Shown: positions 27,450 through 35,607 of the stretch, piece by piece | Position numbering within the stretch: position 1 is the first letter of the stretch | Layout of the letters: every line of letters starts with the position of its first letter | Assembly: GCF_039414295.1 (NCBI RefSeq) | Contig: NZ_JBCITM010000001.1 | Location: forward strand, 62,001-126,000 | DNA from: Anoxynatronum sibiricum | GTDB lineage: Bacteria > Bacillota > Clostridia > Peptostreptococcales > Tindalliaceae | Direction of reading: 5' to 3' | Length of the DNA stretch: 64,000 nucleotides | The notes under the pieces: model-generated | Database searches by the model: none | Seen by the model: the letters and a program-made list of their open reading frames with translations, nothing else | Told to the model about the DNA's origin: nothing | Translations under genes and position numbers: made by a program

Positions 27450-28886
27450 GTGGAAAGTAAGAGCTGGATCGGGTGTAGTATATTGTCAGTGATATTGGTC
27501 GTTTTGCTTATATCAGGGTGTCAAATGACGACGCAGGAGAAATCGTTGCTGGATCCATCCAAACCTGTGACTGTCACCTTATGGCATTATTACAGTGGTC
27601 ATTTGAAAGACAATTTTGATGTCTTGGTGGCAACATTCAATGAGACGGTGGGAATGGAGCAGGGAATTGTGGTGGATGCCCAAAGCCTGGGTGATGTGGG
27701 GCAGCTGGCCAATGCGGTTTTCGATGCGGCCAGCAAATCCATTGGAGCTCAGCGGATGCCTGACATTTTCATGGCTTATTCAGATAATGCACACAGAGTA
27801 CATCAAATTGTTGAATTGGTTGAGCTGGAAAACTATTTTTCTGATGATGAACTGGCCTTATTTCGCGAAGAGTTTCTGGAAGAAGGAAGAATTGGCAGTG
27901 ATCAACGACTTCGCATCGTACCAATTGCCAAGTCATCTGAAAACTTATATGTGAATAAAACTGACTGGGAAGTTTTTGCCGATAATAACGGACTGACAGA
28001 AGAAAACCTGGCCACTTGGGAAGGCGTATATGAAACAGCCAAACGATACTACGAAACTACAGGTAATGGTTTTTTCGGGATCGATGCCAATGCCAATTTT
28101 TTTTTACAGGCAGGAATGCAGCTGGGACAGGAACTGTATCATTACGAAGGTGGCAAGGCACAATTGCAGTTTTCGGAAGAGACTGCCCGAAAAATCTGGG
28201 ATTACCATTATCGGCCCTATATCAAAGGATACTATGAGAAAACAGGTCGTTTCAGCTCTGATGATGCCAAAACCGGAGCAGTAATGGCTTATGTTGGATC
28301 GACGGCAGGAGCTGCCTATTTTCCCATGGAGGTAACTTTTAGTCAGCAGAATATCCGCACCATTGAACCATTAATACTACCCTACCCTTATTTTGAAAAC
28401 GGTGAGCGATACGCAGTTCAGCAGGGAGCTGGCATGTGTATTACCAAAAGCGATACGCCACATGAATATGCAGCAGCAGTCTTTTTGAAGTGGTTTACTG
28501 ACCCTGAACAAAATGTTCTTTTCGCCGTCTCCACTGGTTACCTGCCAGTAAAATCGAAAGCCATAGATGAAGTGGTACTGATGGAAGTATTGGAGACGAC
28601 TGAGGTGATTAATCCGGCAATTCGTGCGTCTCTCGTCACAACCACACACATGTTTGATGATTATCGGTTTTATAACAACAGGCCTTTTGATGGAAGCTTC
28701 GAAATGCGAGAGCTGATGGAATCTCACCTGTTTAACCGAATACAAAGGGATCTGGAAGTGCTGGAAAAAAGAGTGACTGAAGGGCAAGACCGTGAAACTG
28801 TCGTTGAAGCACTTATTTCAGACCAGCAATTTGAACAATGGTATCACCAGTTTATCCAGGAAGCAGCACTGATTATGAATCATTAG
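27450..28886 (+). CDS. Extracellular solute-binding lipoprotein (ABC sugar-type, no permease nearby)
   Basis: A 478-residue family 1 solute-binding protein. A lipoprotein signal ends in LLISGC with lipidated Cys24, so it is anchored outside the membrane. The body shows the cluster pattern VTLWHYYSG, PDIFMAYSDNAHR and GAVMAYVGSTAGAAYFP, and AAVFLKWFTDPEQ near the C-terminus. The start is GTG with GGAGGG six bases upstream. No ABC permease or ATPase gene lies near. Instead the next gene, 16 bases on, encodes a membrane diguanylate cyclase with a large outside domain. The likely role is to present a ligand to that cyclase rather than to import it. Ligand unknown; carbohydrate is likely by family. 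Confidence 0.88.
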   Translation: MESKSWIGCSILSVILVVLLISGCQMTTQEKSLLDPSKPVTVTLWHYYSGHLKDNFDVLVATFNETVGMEQGIVVDAQSLGDVGQLANAVFDAASKSIGAQRMPDIFMAYSDNAHRVHQIVELVELENYFSDDELALFREEFLEEGRIGSDQRLRIVPIAKSSENLYVNKTDWEVFADNNGLTEENLATWEGVYETAKRYYETTGNGFFGIDANANFFLQAGMQLGQELYHYEGGKAQLQFSEETARKIWDYHYRPYIKGYYEKTGRFSSDDAKTGAVMAYVGSTAGAAYFPMEVTFSQQNIRTIEPLILPYPYFENGERYAVQQGAGMCITKSDTPHEYAAAVFLKWFTDPEQNVLFAVSTGYLPVKSKAIDEVVLMEVLETTEVINPAIRASLVTTTHMFDDYRFYNNRPFDGSFEMRELMESHLFNRIQRDLEVLEKRVTEGQDRETVVEALISDQQFEQWYHQFIQEAALIMNH

Positions 28887-28902
28887 GAAGGCAGCGATTT
28901 TC

Positions 28903-31014
28903 ATGATAAAGACTCGATGGAGCAGACAGTCCATTTATTTTAAACTGACGATCTTTGTCATTCTCATTATTATTTTTCAGGCATTGCTGCTTACTGGAGC
29001 CATGCTTATTGGTGGTGTTTTGAGCAGGGCCAGAGAAAATGCCTATCAGTCTTTTTCTGAAAAAGTCAGTAACCGTCAAGAAACCATTGAACGTGAGATG
29101 AAAAACCGGTGGACTAATGTGGATCCCTACCTGATACAGATCGCAGGTGTTTTGTCTGATTACCCTGAGCAAAAGGAGTTTTTCGATGCGGTTGCTAAAG
29201 ATCTGATCGCCATGCTGCGAACCACTCAAACGACTGGAGCCTTTATTATACTGGATGAACCGAACGCAGCAGAAGTGGGTAATCCGGTGCTGTATATACG
29301 GGATTATGATCCCATGTTGAATGACGTTGGCAACAAAGACCTATATATGGTTCACGGACCTTCTGAACTTGCAAAAAGCTTAAAAATCCCACTGGATCAG
29401 ACTTGGGGATACTACCTGAAACTGACTGATGATAACCGTGCTTTTTTTGACCAGCCCTATCGTAACGCATCGCTTACATTCAATGCAGGACTACTGGGTT
29501 ACTGGAGCCTGCCTTTTCAATTGTCCCCCAATGATCTGCCAATCGTCACCTACACCATGCCGCTGTTTAATGCAGATTATGAATTAAGAGGAATCATTGG
29601 AGTGGAAGTTTCGCTGAATTACCTGAATCAGTATCTTTCGGGTACCGATCTTCAGCGACGTGACTCCATGGGTTATCTTATTGCTTACAGCAAATCAGAA
29701 GAGAGTCATCTGAAGCCTGTGATCACCAGTGGTGCTTTACAAAAGCGTATGATCCGGGAAACAGAACCACTACTGTTGACCAGGGTTCATTCGGAGTTAA
29801 ACATGTTCACCATTGAGAATCATGACAGTGCAGAACCTATTTACGCTTGTTTGGAGCGGATTGGGCTTTATCACTTAAACACTCCTTTTGAAGGAGAAGA
29901 GTGGTATTTAGTGGGCATGATGACAGAAGGGAGTTTGTTGAGTTTTGTGCAACGAATCCAACGGATCCTCAGTGCCTCCCTGGTGATTTCCATTTTGATT
30001 GGGATTGCGGGTGGCATCTTCATCAGTTATGGAGTATCCCGCCCTATTGTAAAGCTGGCAAAACAGGTGCGGGAGAGCAGTGGTGAAAAAAACCTGCAAC
30101 TAAACGCTACAGGACTTCTGGAAGTGGATGAACTGGCCATGGCTATGGAAGCGGCCAACAATTCTCTGCTGGATACTGCCTTGAGGATGTCTCGTATCAT
30201 TGATCTGGTGGAAGTGCCCATAGGTGCTTTTGAAATACGCGAGAACTCAGATGGCGTTTTTGTCACTGATCAGTTGTGGCACCTACTAGATGTCGACATA
30301 GAGGAAAGAAATCTGCTGATAAAAGATAAAGCAGCCTTTCGGAAAAAGCTGGATCAAATCTTTCGCTGTCCGGAAGAAGGTGAGCCCAATGTGTATGTGC
30401 TTTCAAAGGAAGAGCTTTGTTGGCTTAAAATTAAAATAACTCAATGGGAGAAAGATGTTCTGGGAATTGTGATGGATGTGACGGCGGAAATGTTGGAGAA
30501 GAAACAGATTAAAGCAGACAGAGATCGCGATCCTTTAACGGGCATTTTGAACCGCAAAGCGTTTCAGGAGGAGCTGAAACACCAGATGTCAGAAAAGCAG
30601 GCAGGAACAGCAGCACTACTCATGTTTGATTTGGATAATCTAAAAAAGGTGAACGATGCCCATGGTCATCAATTTGGGGACCAGTATATTCTTCATGCAG
30701 TGGAGATGTTGAAAACCATTGCCAAACAGCATCAGATGGTGCTGGGAAGACGATCAGGTGACGAGTTTGTGCTGTTACTCCACCATTTTTCTAATCGCCA
30801 AGCGATCAGAGAATGTGTGAATAGCTTTTTTAATCGTCTCCAAAATGTAGCGATCGGTCTTCCTGATGGCAGTCATAAACCAGTGACACTTTCAGGTGGC
30901 TTGATGTGGCTGGAAGGTCCGGATCAAGACTACGAAGAAGCGTTGAAGCTTGCAGATGAAGCGCTGTATCAAGCTAAACGAAGTGGGAAAGAATCCTGGT
31001 GTGAGAAAGGCTGA
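28903..31014 (+). CDS. Membrane diguanylate cyclase with extracellular sensor, HAMP, PAS-like and GGDEF domains
   Basis: 703 residues: transmembrane helix at about 15-37, a Cache-like outside domain to about 345, a second helix at about 352-373, HAMP (SRPIVKLAKQVRESSG), a PAS-like segment, and a GGDEF domain from DRDPLTGILNRK. The active loop reads RRSGDEF (SGDEF at 618-622). The first glycine is serine, a change tolerated in some active cyclases. The RxxD inhibitory site expected five residues upstream is absent, so product inhibition at that site is not expected. It would make c-di-GMP from GTP in response to an outside signal, probably via the lipoprotein encoded just upstream. Confidence 0.9.
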   Translation: MIKTRWSRQSIYFKLTIFVILIIIFQALLLTGAMLIGGVLSRARENAYQSFSEKVSNRQETIEREMKNRWTNVDPYLIQIAGVLSDYPEQKEFFDAVAKDLIAMLRTTQTTGAFIILDEPNAAEVGNPVLYIRDYDPMLNDVGNKDLYMVHGPSELAKSLKIPLDQTWGYYLKLTDDNRAFFDQPYRNASLTFNAGLLGYWSLPFQLSPNDLPIVTYTMPLFNADYELRGIIGVEVSLNYLNQYLSGTDLQRRDSMGYLIAYSKSEESHLKPVITSGALQKRMIRETEPLLLTRVHSELNMFTIENHDSAEPIYACLERIGLYHLNTPFEGEEWYLVGMMTEGSLLSFVQRIQRILSASLVISILIGIAGGIFISYGVSRPIVKLAKQVRESSGEKNLQLNATGLLEVDELAMAMEAANNSLLDTALRMSRIIDLVEVPIGAFEIRENSDGVFVTDQLWHLLDVDIEERNLLIKDKAAFRKKLDQIFRCPEEGEPNVYVLSKEELCWLKIKITQWEKDVLGIVMDVTAEMLEKKQIKADRDRDPLTGILNRKAFQEELKHQMSEKQAGTAALLMFDLDNLKKVNDAHGHQFGDQYILHAVEMLKTIAKQHQMVLGRRSGDEFVLLLHHFSNRQAIRECVNSFFNRLQNVAIGLPDGSHKPVTLSGGLMWLEGPDQDYEEALKLADEALYQAKRSGKESWCEKG

Positions 31015-31077
31015 TAAAGGGAAGGATAGGATCAAATCAAAAGGAAGCTTGACAGAGACAAAGTGAGGTGGTAAAAT

Positions 31078-31096
31078 ATGACTGATAGTCAGTCAT
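31078..31096 (+). promoter_or_regulatory. TetR-type operator upstream of the regulator gene
   Basis: ATGACTGA-TAG-TCAGTCAT is a perfect 8-bp inverted repeat with a 3-base spacer. Its half-site TGACTG recurs in the palindrome at 31728-31750, so both are probably bound by the TetR protein encoded between them. Confidence 0.65.
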
Positions 31097-31126
31097 AAAA
31101 ATATGATTTAGAAAGAAGGTGATCCC

Positions 31127-31702
31127 ATCAGCCAACACAGCAAAAAAGAACTGATTTTGAAAGCAGCCATAAAAGTGTTATCAGAAAAAGGACTTGAAAA
31201 AACCAAGGTGTCAGACGTGGTGCAGGAGGCTGGTGTGGCTCAGGGTACCTTCTATCTGTATTATCAGTCCAAAAATGCGTTGATTCCAGCCATTGCCGAT
31301 AACATGCTGCAATACATGCTAAACCAAATGAAAACACATATTCCGCCCCAGGACACCTTTTTTGATCAAATGGAAAAAATTGTAGGCATAACCTTTGAAA
31401 CCACCCACCTGTACCGTGAAGTGCTTGGCCTTTGCTACTCCGGCATGGCAGTAACCGGTGCTTTTCTGGAATGGGAGGAAATATACAAGCCCTATTACCA
31501 CTGGCTGGAAGAACGGATCGCCGCTGCCCAGTTAAAGGGAGAAATAAGACGGGATATGCGGGTTGATATGATTGCCAAAATTGTGGTGGAAATGATGGAA
31601 GGCGTTGCAGAGCAAGTCTATCTATTTGAAGAAAGCAGCAGTAATGCCCTGATTTACCAGCAGGAGTTGATGGCCTTTGTCAAGCGTGCGTTGACGCCCT
31701 GA
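31127..31702 (+). CDS. TetR-family regulator with probable non-standard AUC start
   Basis: A TetR repressor of about 191 residues. The helix-turn-helix runs from KKELILKAAIKVLSEKG to AQGTFYLYYQSKNAL. The C-terminal domain contains VVEMMEGVAEQVYLF. No ATG or GTG exists in frame after the stop at 31109. The only conventional start is TTG at 31157, which would delete part of helix 1 and has no ribosome site. The strong site AAGAAGGTG sits five bases before an ATC codon at 31127, giving (I/M)SQHSKKEL, a normal TetR N-terminus. So initiation at AUC is proposed. The gene is flanked by two related palindromes and followed by a cation efflux gene it likely represses. Confidence 0.78.
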   Translation: MSQHSKKELILKAAIKVLSEKGLEKTKVSDVVQEAGVAQGTFYLYYQSKNALIPAIADNMLQYMLNQMKTHIPPQDTFFDQMEKIVGITFETTHLYREVLGLCYSGMAVTGAFLEWEEIYKPYYHWLEERIAAAQLKGEIRRDMRVDMIAKIVVEMMEGVAEQVYLFEESSSNALIYQQELMAFVKRALTP

Positions 31703-31722
31703 AAAAGCCGCCCCGGTTTTTT
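31702..31722 (+). terminator. Short terminator after the TetR gene
   Basis: AAAAA-G-CCG pairs with CGG-TTTTT, ending in six Ts (31717-31722), directly after the stop codon. The stem is short, so attenuation rather than full stop is possible. Confidence 0.55.
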
Positions 31723-31727
31723 GCACT

Positions 31728-31750
31728 ATGAATGACTGACAGTCATTCAT
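31728..31750 (+). promoter_or_regulatory. 23-bp palindromic operator upstream of the cation efflux gene
   Basis: ATGAATGACTG-A-CAGTCATTCAT is perfect, with 11-base arms around one central base. It shares TGACTG with the operator before the TetR gene and has the shape of classical TetR sites. It lies about 100 bases before the transporter start. The promoter itself is not clear. Confidence 0.7.
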
Positions 31751-31851
31751 ATACAGATGCATGATGAAACCGATTGATGAGCAATAAGACTGTGCTGAAA
31801 GCGTTTAGAAAAGAACATCGTGACAGATGTGAATAATAGTAGAGGTGACTT

Positions 31852-32772
31852 ATGGAAGAAGGATTTATAGTACGCAAATTATTGAAGTTGTCCATTGCCG
31901 GCACCCTGATTTTTGCCGCCATGGGAATTGTTTGGGGAATAGCTGCCAATGCACGCATCATCATGTTTGATGGGCTCTATTCATTGGTGAGCACCGGCAT
32001 GTCACTATTGTCCCTTTGGGCAGTGAATTTCATTGCCAGGGAGGGAGAGGCGCGAGACGATCTTTTTCAGTTTGGCCGAACTGTAGTGGAGCCGCTTGTC
32101 ATGATCATTAAATCGCTGGTGATGCTGGGTATCGTCGTGACTGCCATGATATTCGCAGTGCAAGACCTGTTTCATGGCGGACGCGTGGTGAACCTGGAGA
32201 ACTCGTTGATTTATGCCGTGATTTCCAGCGTTTTTTGTCTGGCCGTGTATAGTTTGCTCCACCGAAAAGGAAAAAAATCCCGTTCAGGTCTGCTGAAGCT
32301 GGAAGCCATTGAATGGAAAATGGATGGGTTGATATCACTGGGAACGCTGGCCGGGTTTGCCGTGGCCATGTTTCTGAGACGCACCACTGTCGCAGGCCTT
32401 ATTCCTTATGTAGACCCAGTGTTGCTGCTGATGATTACCGCTCTTTTCGTGAAAACACCTGCTCACACCCTTTGGAACGGCATGCGTGAGTTGCTGCGAA
32501 TGGCACCCGATGAAGAGATGCAGCTTCAGGTGGATGAAATTGTACAGCAGGTACGTCAAAAATACCAGTTGGAAGAAGCCTACTGCCGGATCAGTAAAGT
32601 GGGAACGACGCTCTATGCAGAAATTGATTTTGTTACAGGCAAGAAAACCCTGGTATATACGGTGAGAGATACAGACAGGATCCGGGAGGAAATCAGCAAA
32701 GCTATTTTCAAGCTCCCCTACGAGCCATGGCTCACCATTTCTTTCACTGAAAACAGAAAATGGGCGGTCTGA
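31852..32772 (+). CDS. Cation diffusion facilitator (CDF) family transporter
   Basis: A 306-residue CDF exporter with about six membrane helices. The first metal-binding pattern is MFDGLYSLVSTGMSLLSLW near residues 42-60 (classical members have HxxxD or DxxxD here). The second is in the fifth helix region, EAIEWKMDGLIS. A cytoplasmic C-terminal domain follows from about 225. CDF proteins exchange divalent metals (Zn, Fe, Mn, Co) for protons; the metal is not predictable here because the motif differs from the zinc consensus. AGAGGTGA precedes the ATG. Probably controlled by the adjacent TetR regulator. Confidence 0.85.
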   Translation: MEEGFIVRKLLKLSIAGTLIFAAMGIVWGIAANARIIMFDGLYSLVSTGMSLLSLWAVNFIAREGEARDDLFQFGRTVVEPLVMIIKSLVMLGIVVTAMIFAVQDLFHGGRVVNLENSLIYAVISSVFCLAVYSLLHRKGKKSRSGLLKLEAIEWKMDGLISLGTLAGFAVAMFLRRTTVAGLIPYVDPVLLLMITALFVKTPAHTLWNGMRELLRMAPDEEMQLQVDEIVQQVRQKYQLEEAYCRISKVGTTLYAEIDFVTGKKTLVYTVRDTDRIREEISKAIFKLPYEPWLTISFTENRKWAV

Positions 32773-32785
32773 TGAGACTGCTGAC

Positions 32786-32816
32786 ACCGTCGGAGATTCT
32801 AACCGGCGGTTTTTTC
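32786..32816 (+). terminator. Intrinsic terminator after the CDF transporter gene
   Basis: ACCGTCGG (32786-32793) pairs with CCGGCGGT (32803-32810) with one wobble pair, followed by six Ts. Confidence 0.8.
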
Positions 32817-32928
32817 TGTCTGGGCTTGTAAGTTGGAGTCATTCATTAGATAATCAAATCACTGAGATACGCGTCCATGAGAAATGATCAATGAAGTTGA
32901 CAGGTATGTGGAAGGGAAAGGTGGCACC

Positions 32929-33921
32929 ATGCCAAGTCTGATTGCTCACTGCCAGTGCGTGAAAGATGCACTGGGAAGTTTCCAGGGGAAGGAACTCATC
33001 ATCGTTGAGGCAGCACAAAAGCACCCACAAATGACCATGCTGGGGGCCCAGGGCGGAGACCCTTTCTTTTACGAAGGGGCGGTTCCCTGGGAGAGGCAAT
33101 TGCACCTTCGGGCACTGGGCGAAAAAATGCATGAAAGTCACATTCGTCGGTTTTTCAATGAAATGCTGGCATCGCTGAAAGACGGCGAAGCGTTCTTTCA
33201 GCTGAAACTGGCCTATATAATGGGTTATCTGGCCCACTATGCCCTTGATACCCATACGCATCCTTTTATTTTCTACTGGTCGGGTTTTGTGGAGGATTTC
33301 CAGAATCCGGCACAGCAGTATCGGTTTAAATGTGATCACAGTGCCTATGAAAAAGCCCTTGACCTGTTTTTTGTTCCAAATGCTCGTCAAATACCTCTCC
33401 ACAGGTGGATTCAACCGCCACAAAAGGAAATGCAGGCAATGGCCCGGTGGCTGGCACCATTGCTGCATCATCTGTATGACATATCGGTATCTCCAAAAGG
33501 AGTGATGAAGTCAGCAAGGGACATGCAGTTGATTTACCGGCTGCTGATGGATCCCGCCGGATGGAAGAGAAGGATGGCCGCCTGTCTGGAAGGTATTTTA
33601 AGGCCGCCGGGCTATGTGACAGCCAATATCTATCCTCAAAAAGTACCCAGTGATCAGGATATTCTCAATGAAAGCCGAAAATCCTGGTGCCTTCCCTGGG
33701 ATCAGCAGGCAGTGAGAGACCAAAGCTTCATGGAGATGTACCAGGAAGCAGTGAGAGAAACGGTTGAGCTGTGGCAGGCGGTGGAAGATTGGCTGAAACA
33801 GAGAGACACCCTTGAGGGAGTGTTGGAAAAAATTGGTAACCGATCCTTCTCCACGGGGATTGACTGTCAACAGCAGGTGGTATTCCGTTATCGACATCAG
33901 CAGCACAGGGCAACAAAGTAA
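32929..33921 (+). CDS. Zinc-dependent phospholipase C family protein
   Basis: A 330-residue protein of the zinc-dependent phospholipase C / S1-P1-like helical fold (PF00882 type). Conserved parts are MPSLIAHCQCV at the N-terminus, MLGAQGGDPFFYEG near residue 35, AYIMGYLAHYALDTHTHPF near 95, and later histidines (LHHLYDIS). The metal-binding His and Asp residues are in these segments. No signal peptide is visible, so it is probably cytoplasmic and its substrate is unknown. The start at 32929 follows AAAGGTGG; an earlier ATG at 32884 lacks a ribosome site. It faces the ftsX gene convergently. Confidence 0.83.
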   Translation: MPSLIAHCQCVKDALGSFQGKELIIVEAAQKHPQMTMLGAQGGDPFFYEGAVPWERQLHLRALGEKMHESHIRRFFNEMLASLKDGEAFFQLKLAYIMGYLAHYALDTHTHPFIFYWSGFVEDFQNPAQQYRFKCDHSAYEKALDLFFVPNARQIPLHRWIQPPQKEMQAMARWLAPLLHHLYDISVSPKGVMKSARDMQLIYRLLMDPAGWKRRMAACLEGILRPPGYVTANIYPQKVPSDQDILNESRKSWCLPWDQQAVRDQSFMEMYQEAVRETVELWQAVEDWLKQRDTLEGVLEKIGNRSFSTGIDCQQQVVFRYRHQQHRATK

Positions 33922-33935
33922 AGCCGGAACAAAGC

Positions 33936-33985
33936 TGTCAAAAAAGAAAGCCTCGTGGATTCATGATTGAATCCGTGAGGCTTTC
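33936..33985 (-). terminator. Terminator at the end of the ftsX operon
   Basis: An 18-base stem (33946-33963 with 33968-33985, two wobble pairs) overlaps the last codons of ftsX. On the minus strand it is followed by CTTTTTT. It may also stop the convergent phospholipase gene. Confidence 0.8.
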
Positions 33986-34851
33986 AGTCCCATGGCGCTG
34001 CCGGCAATTCCCAGCAGCAGGCTGAGGGATAAAATGACCAAAGAGGTATTTCGAAAAAGGACTGTCAGGGGCGGCAGGGGGATGAAGGGCAGTGGTGCGG
34101 CCAGTTGCTGATACCCCAGATGCAATGCCCATCGGGTGAACAGAGTGGCCAACAGGCCACCTCCCAGGGTGAGACCGAGACCCACCATCAGGAAGGGCAG
34201 TGCAATGAAGGCAGGAGGGGCACCCAGCAATTTTAATGTGTGAATCTGGTCGCGGTTTTGATAAACACCCTGGCGAATGAGGTGAGAAATCACCACCAGG
34301 GTGGCAGTGCCGGCAGCAGCGATAAACAGCAGTCCCAGTACTCGCTGCAGGTTTGTGAGGCTTTGGATCTGGTGCAGCACTTCCCGGTTATCGCGGATGT
34401 GGCGCACACCGGGAAGAAGGATCAGCTCTTGGTAAATAACTGCTGCCTGGTTAGGATCAACGCTGGTCTCCAGATAGGCATCGAAAGGATTCTCATCAAA
34501 ATAGGTGAGCACTTCAGCTTCTTCCCCCAGAATGGCAGCCATTTGTTCAAAGGCTTCAGTTTCGCTGACCATTCGCACACCCAGCACTCCGGGGATGGCA
34601 GCAATGGAAGCCGTCAGTGCCTCCTGATCTGTCTGGTTGATGTCTTCAGAGATGAAAACAGAGATTTCTGCTTCCTGCTGAAGGGTGTCGATGATTTGAA
34701 GACTCACCCACCAGGTGGACACCACCAAAGACAGCAAAAAAAAGGCCAGGGCAATACTGACAAAAGAAAGCAGGTGGGAGATGCCATTCAGCCTCAGCAG
34801 CGTGAAGGCTTCTCTTATAAAGTATCCAAGGTTGACAAGGCTTTTCTTCAT
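33961..34851 (-). CDS. ftsX: Cell division protein FtsX
   Basis: A 296-residue permease-like protein of the FtsEX complex. One helix lies at the N-terminus (about 22-45), an outside domain (SVFISEDINQTDQEALTASI to HIRDNREVLHQI, about 55-165) that binds a cell-wall hydrolase partner, then three helices with the FtsX core. In Firmicutes, FtsEX transduces ATP hydrolysis to activate a peptidoglycan hydrolase outside the cell. The start at 34851 has GGGAGGAAG six bases upstream. It is the last gene of a unit H-NOX receptor, coiled-coil protein, ftsE, ftsX. Confidence 0.93.
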   Translation of the reverse strand: MKKSLVNLGYFIREAFTLLRLNGISHLLSFVSIALAFFLLSLVVSTWWVSLQIIDTLQQEAEISVFISEDINQTDQEALTASIAAIPGVLGVRMVSETEAFEQMAAILGEEAEVLTYFDENPFDAYLETSVDPNQAAVIYQELILLPGVRHIRDNREVLHQIQSLTNLQRVLGLLFIAAAGTATLVVISHLIRQGVYQNRDQIHTLKLLGAPPAFIALPFLMVGLGLTLGGGLLATLFTRWALHLGYQQLAAPLPFIPLPPLTVLFRNTSLVILSLSLLLGIAGSAMGLKASRIQS

Positions 34852-34867
34852 AGGTGACTTCCTCCCA

Positions 34868-35527
34868 TCACTGGGGGGCAATACGCCCCTCACTGATATG
34901 AATTAACTGACTGGTACGCTGGCGGTCGATGAGATGTGTGGCATGGGTGGTGATGATGACAGATGTGTGTTGATTCCGCAGAGAATCAAGTAATTGGAGT
35001 ATATTAACAGCATTATCATGATCCAGGTTGCCTGTTGGTTCATCTGCCAGAATCAGTGAAGGTCTTCGGGCAATGGCACGGGCGATGGCAACCCGTTGCC
35101 GTTCTCCCCAGGAGAGGTGTTCGGCTTTAGACATCATTTTATGACTGATGCGCACTTTTTCCAGTGCTTCTGAAGCCCTGCTCCGCCACTGTTGAGAGGG
35201 GATCTCCAGAAAACGCATGCCCAGCACCACGTTATCAAGAACGCTTCTGCCATCAATGAGTTTCAGTTCCTGAAAAACAGGCCCGATCTGCTGGCGAAGC
35301 TGCAGCAGGTCTTTTTCGCGTGCAGGTGGTAGGGAAATATTCAACACTTGCAACTCTCCGGCAGTGGGCTTTTCTGCTCCCATGAGCAACTTGATAAGAC
35401 TGGTCTTTCCTGAGCCGCTGGGACCGGTGATGTAAACCAGCTCGCCAGTTTGAATTTTCAGGCTGATGCCTTTTAAGGCATCGGTACCATCGCTGTAGGT
35501 GAGGGTCATGTCGTTGGCAGTGATCAA
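34868..35527 (-). CDS. ftsE: Cell division ATP-binding protein FtsE
   Basis: A 219-residue ABC ATPase with Walker A GPSGSGKTS (about 35-43), signature LSWGERQRVAIARA (canonical LSGGEQQR; the W and E substitutions are unusual but conservative for this family), Walker B LILADEPTGNLD and the H-loop TTHATHL. It drives FtsX. The start is TTG at 35527, set by AAGGAAG seven bases upstream; the frame continues upstream without a ribosome site or family similarity. It precedes ftsX by 16 bases. Confidence 0.93.
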   Translation of the reverse strand: MITANDMTLTYSDGTDALKGISLKIQTGELVYITGPSGSGKTSLIKLLMGAEKPTAGELQVLNISLPPAREKDLLQLRQQIGPVFQELKLIDGRSVLDNVVLGMRFLEIPSQQWRSRASEALEKVRISHKMMSKAEHLSWGERQRVAIARAIARRPSLILADEPTGNLDHDNAVNILQLLDSLRNQHTSVIITTHATHLIDRQRTSQLIHISEGRIAPQ

Positions 35528-35607
35528 GACGCAGCTTCCTTTCAATATCATTTTTTCAGGGGAAAACATGGAGCTCGTCCCAGTGCTTTTCAAAACAGAG
35601 GTGGAGA

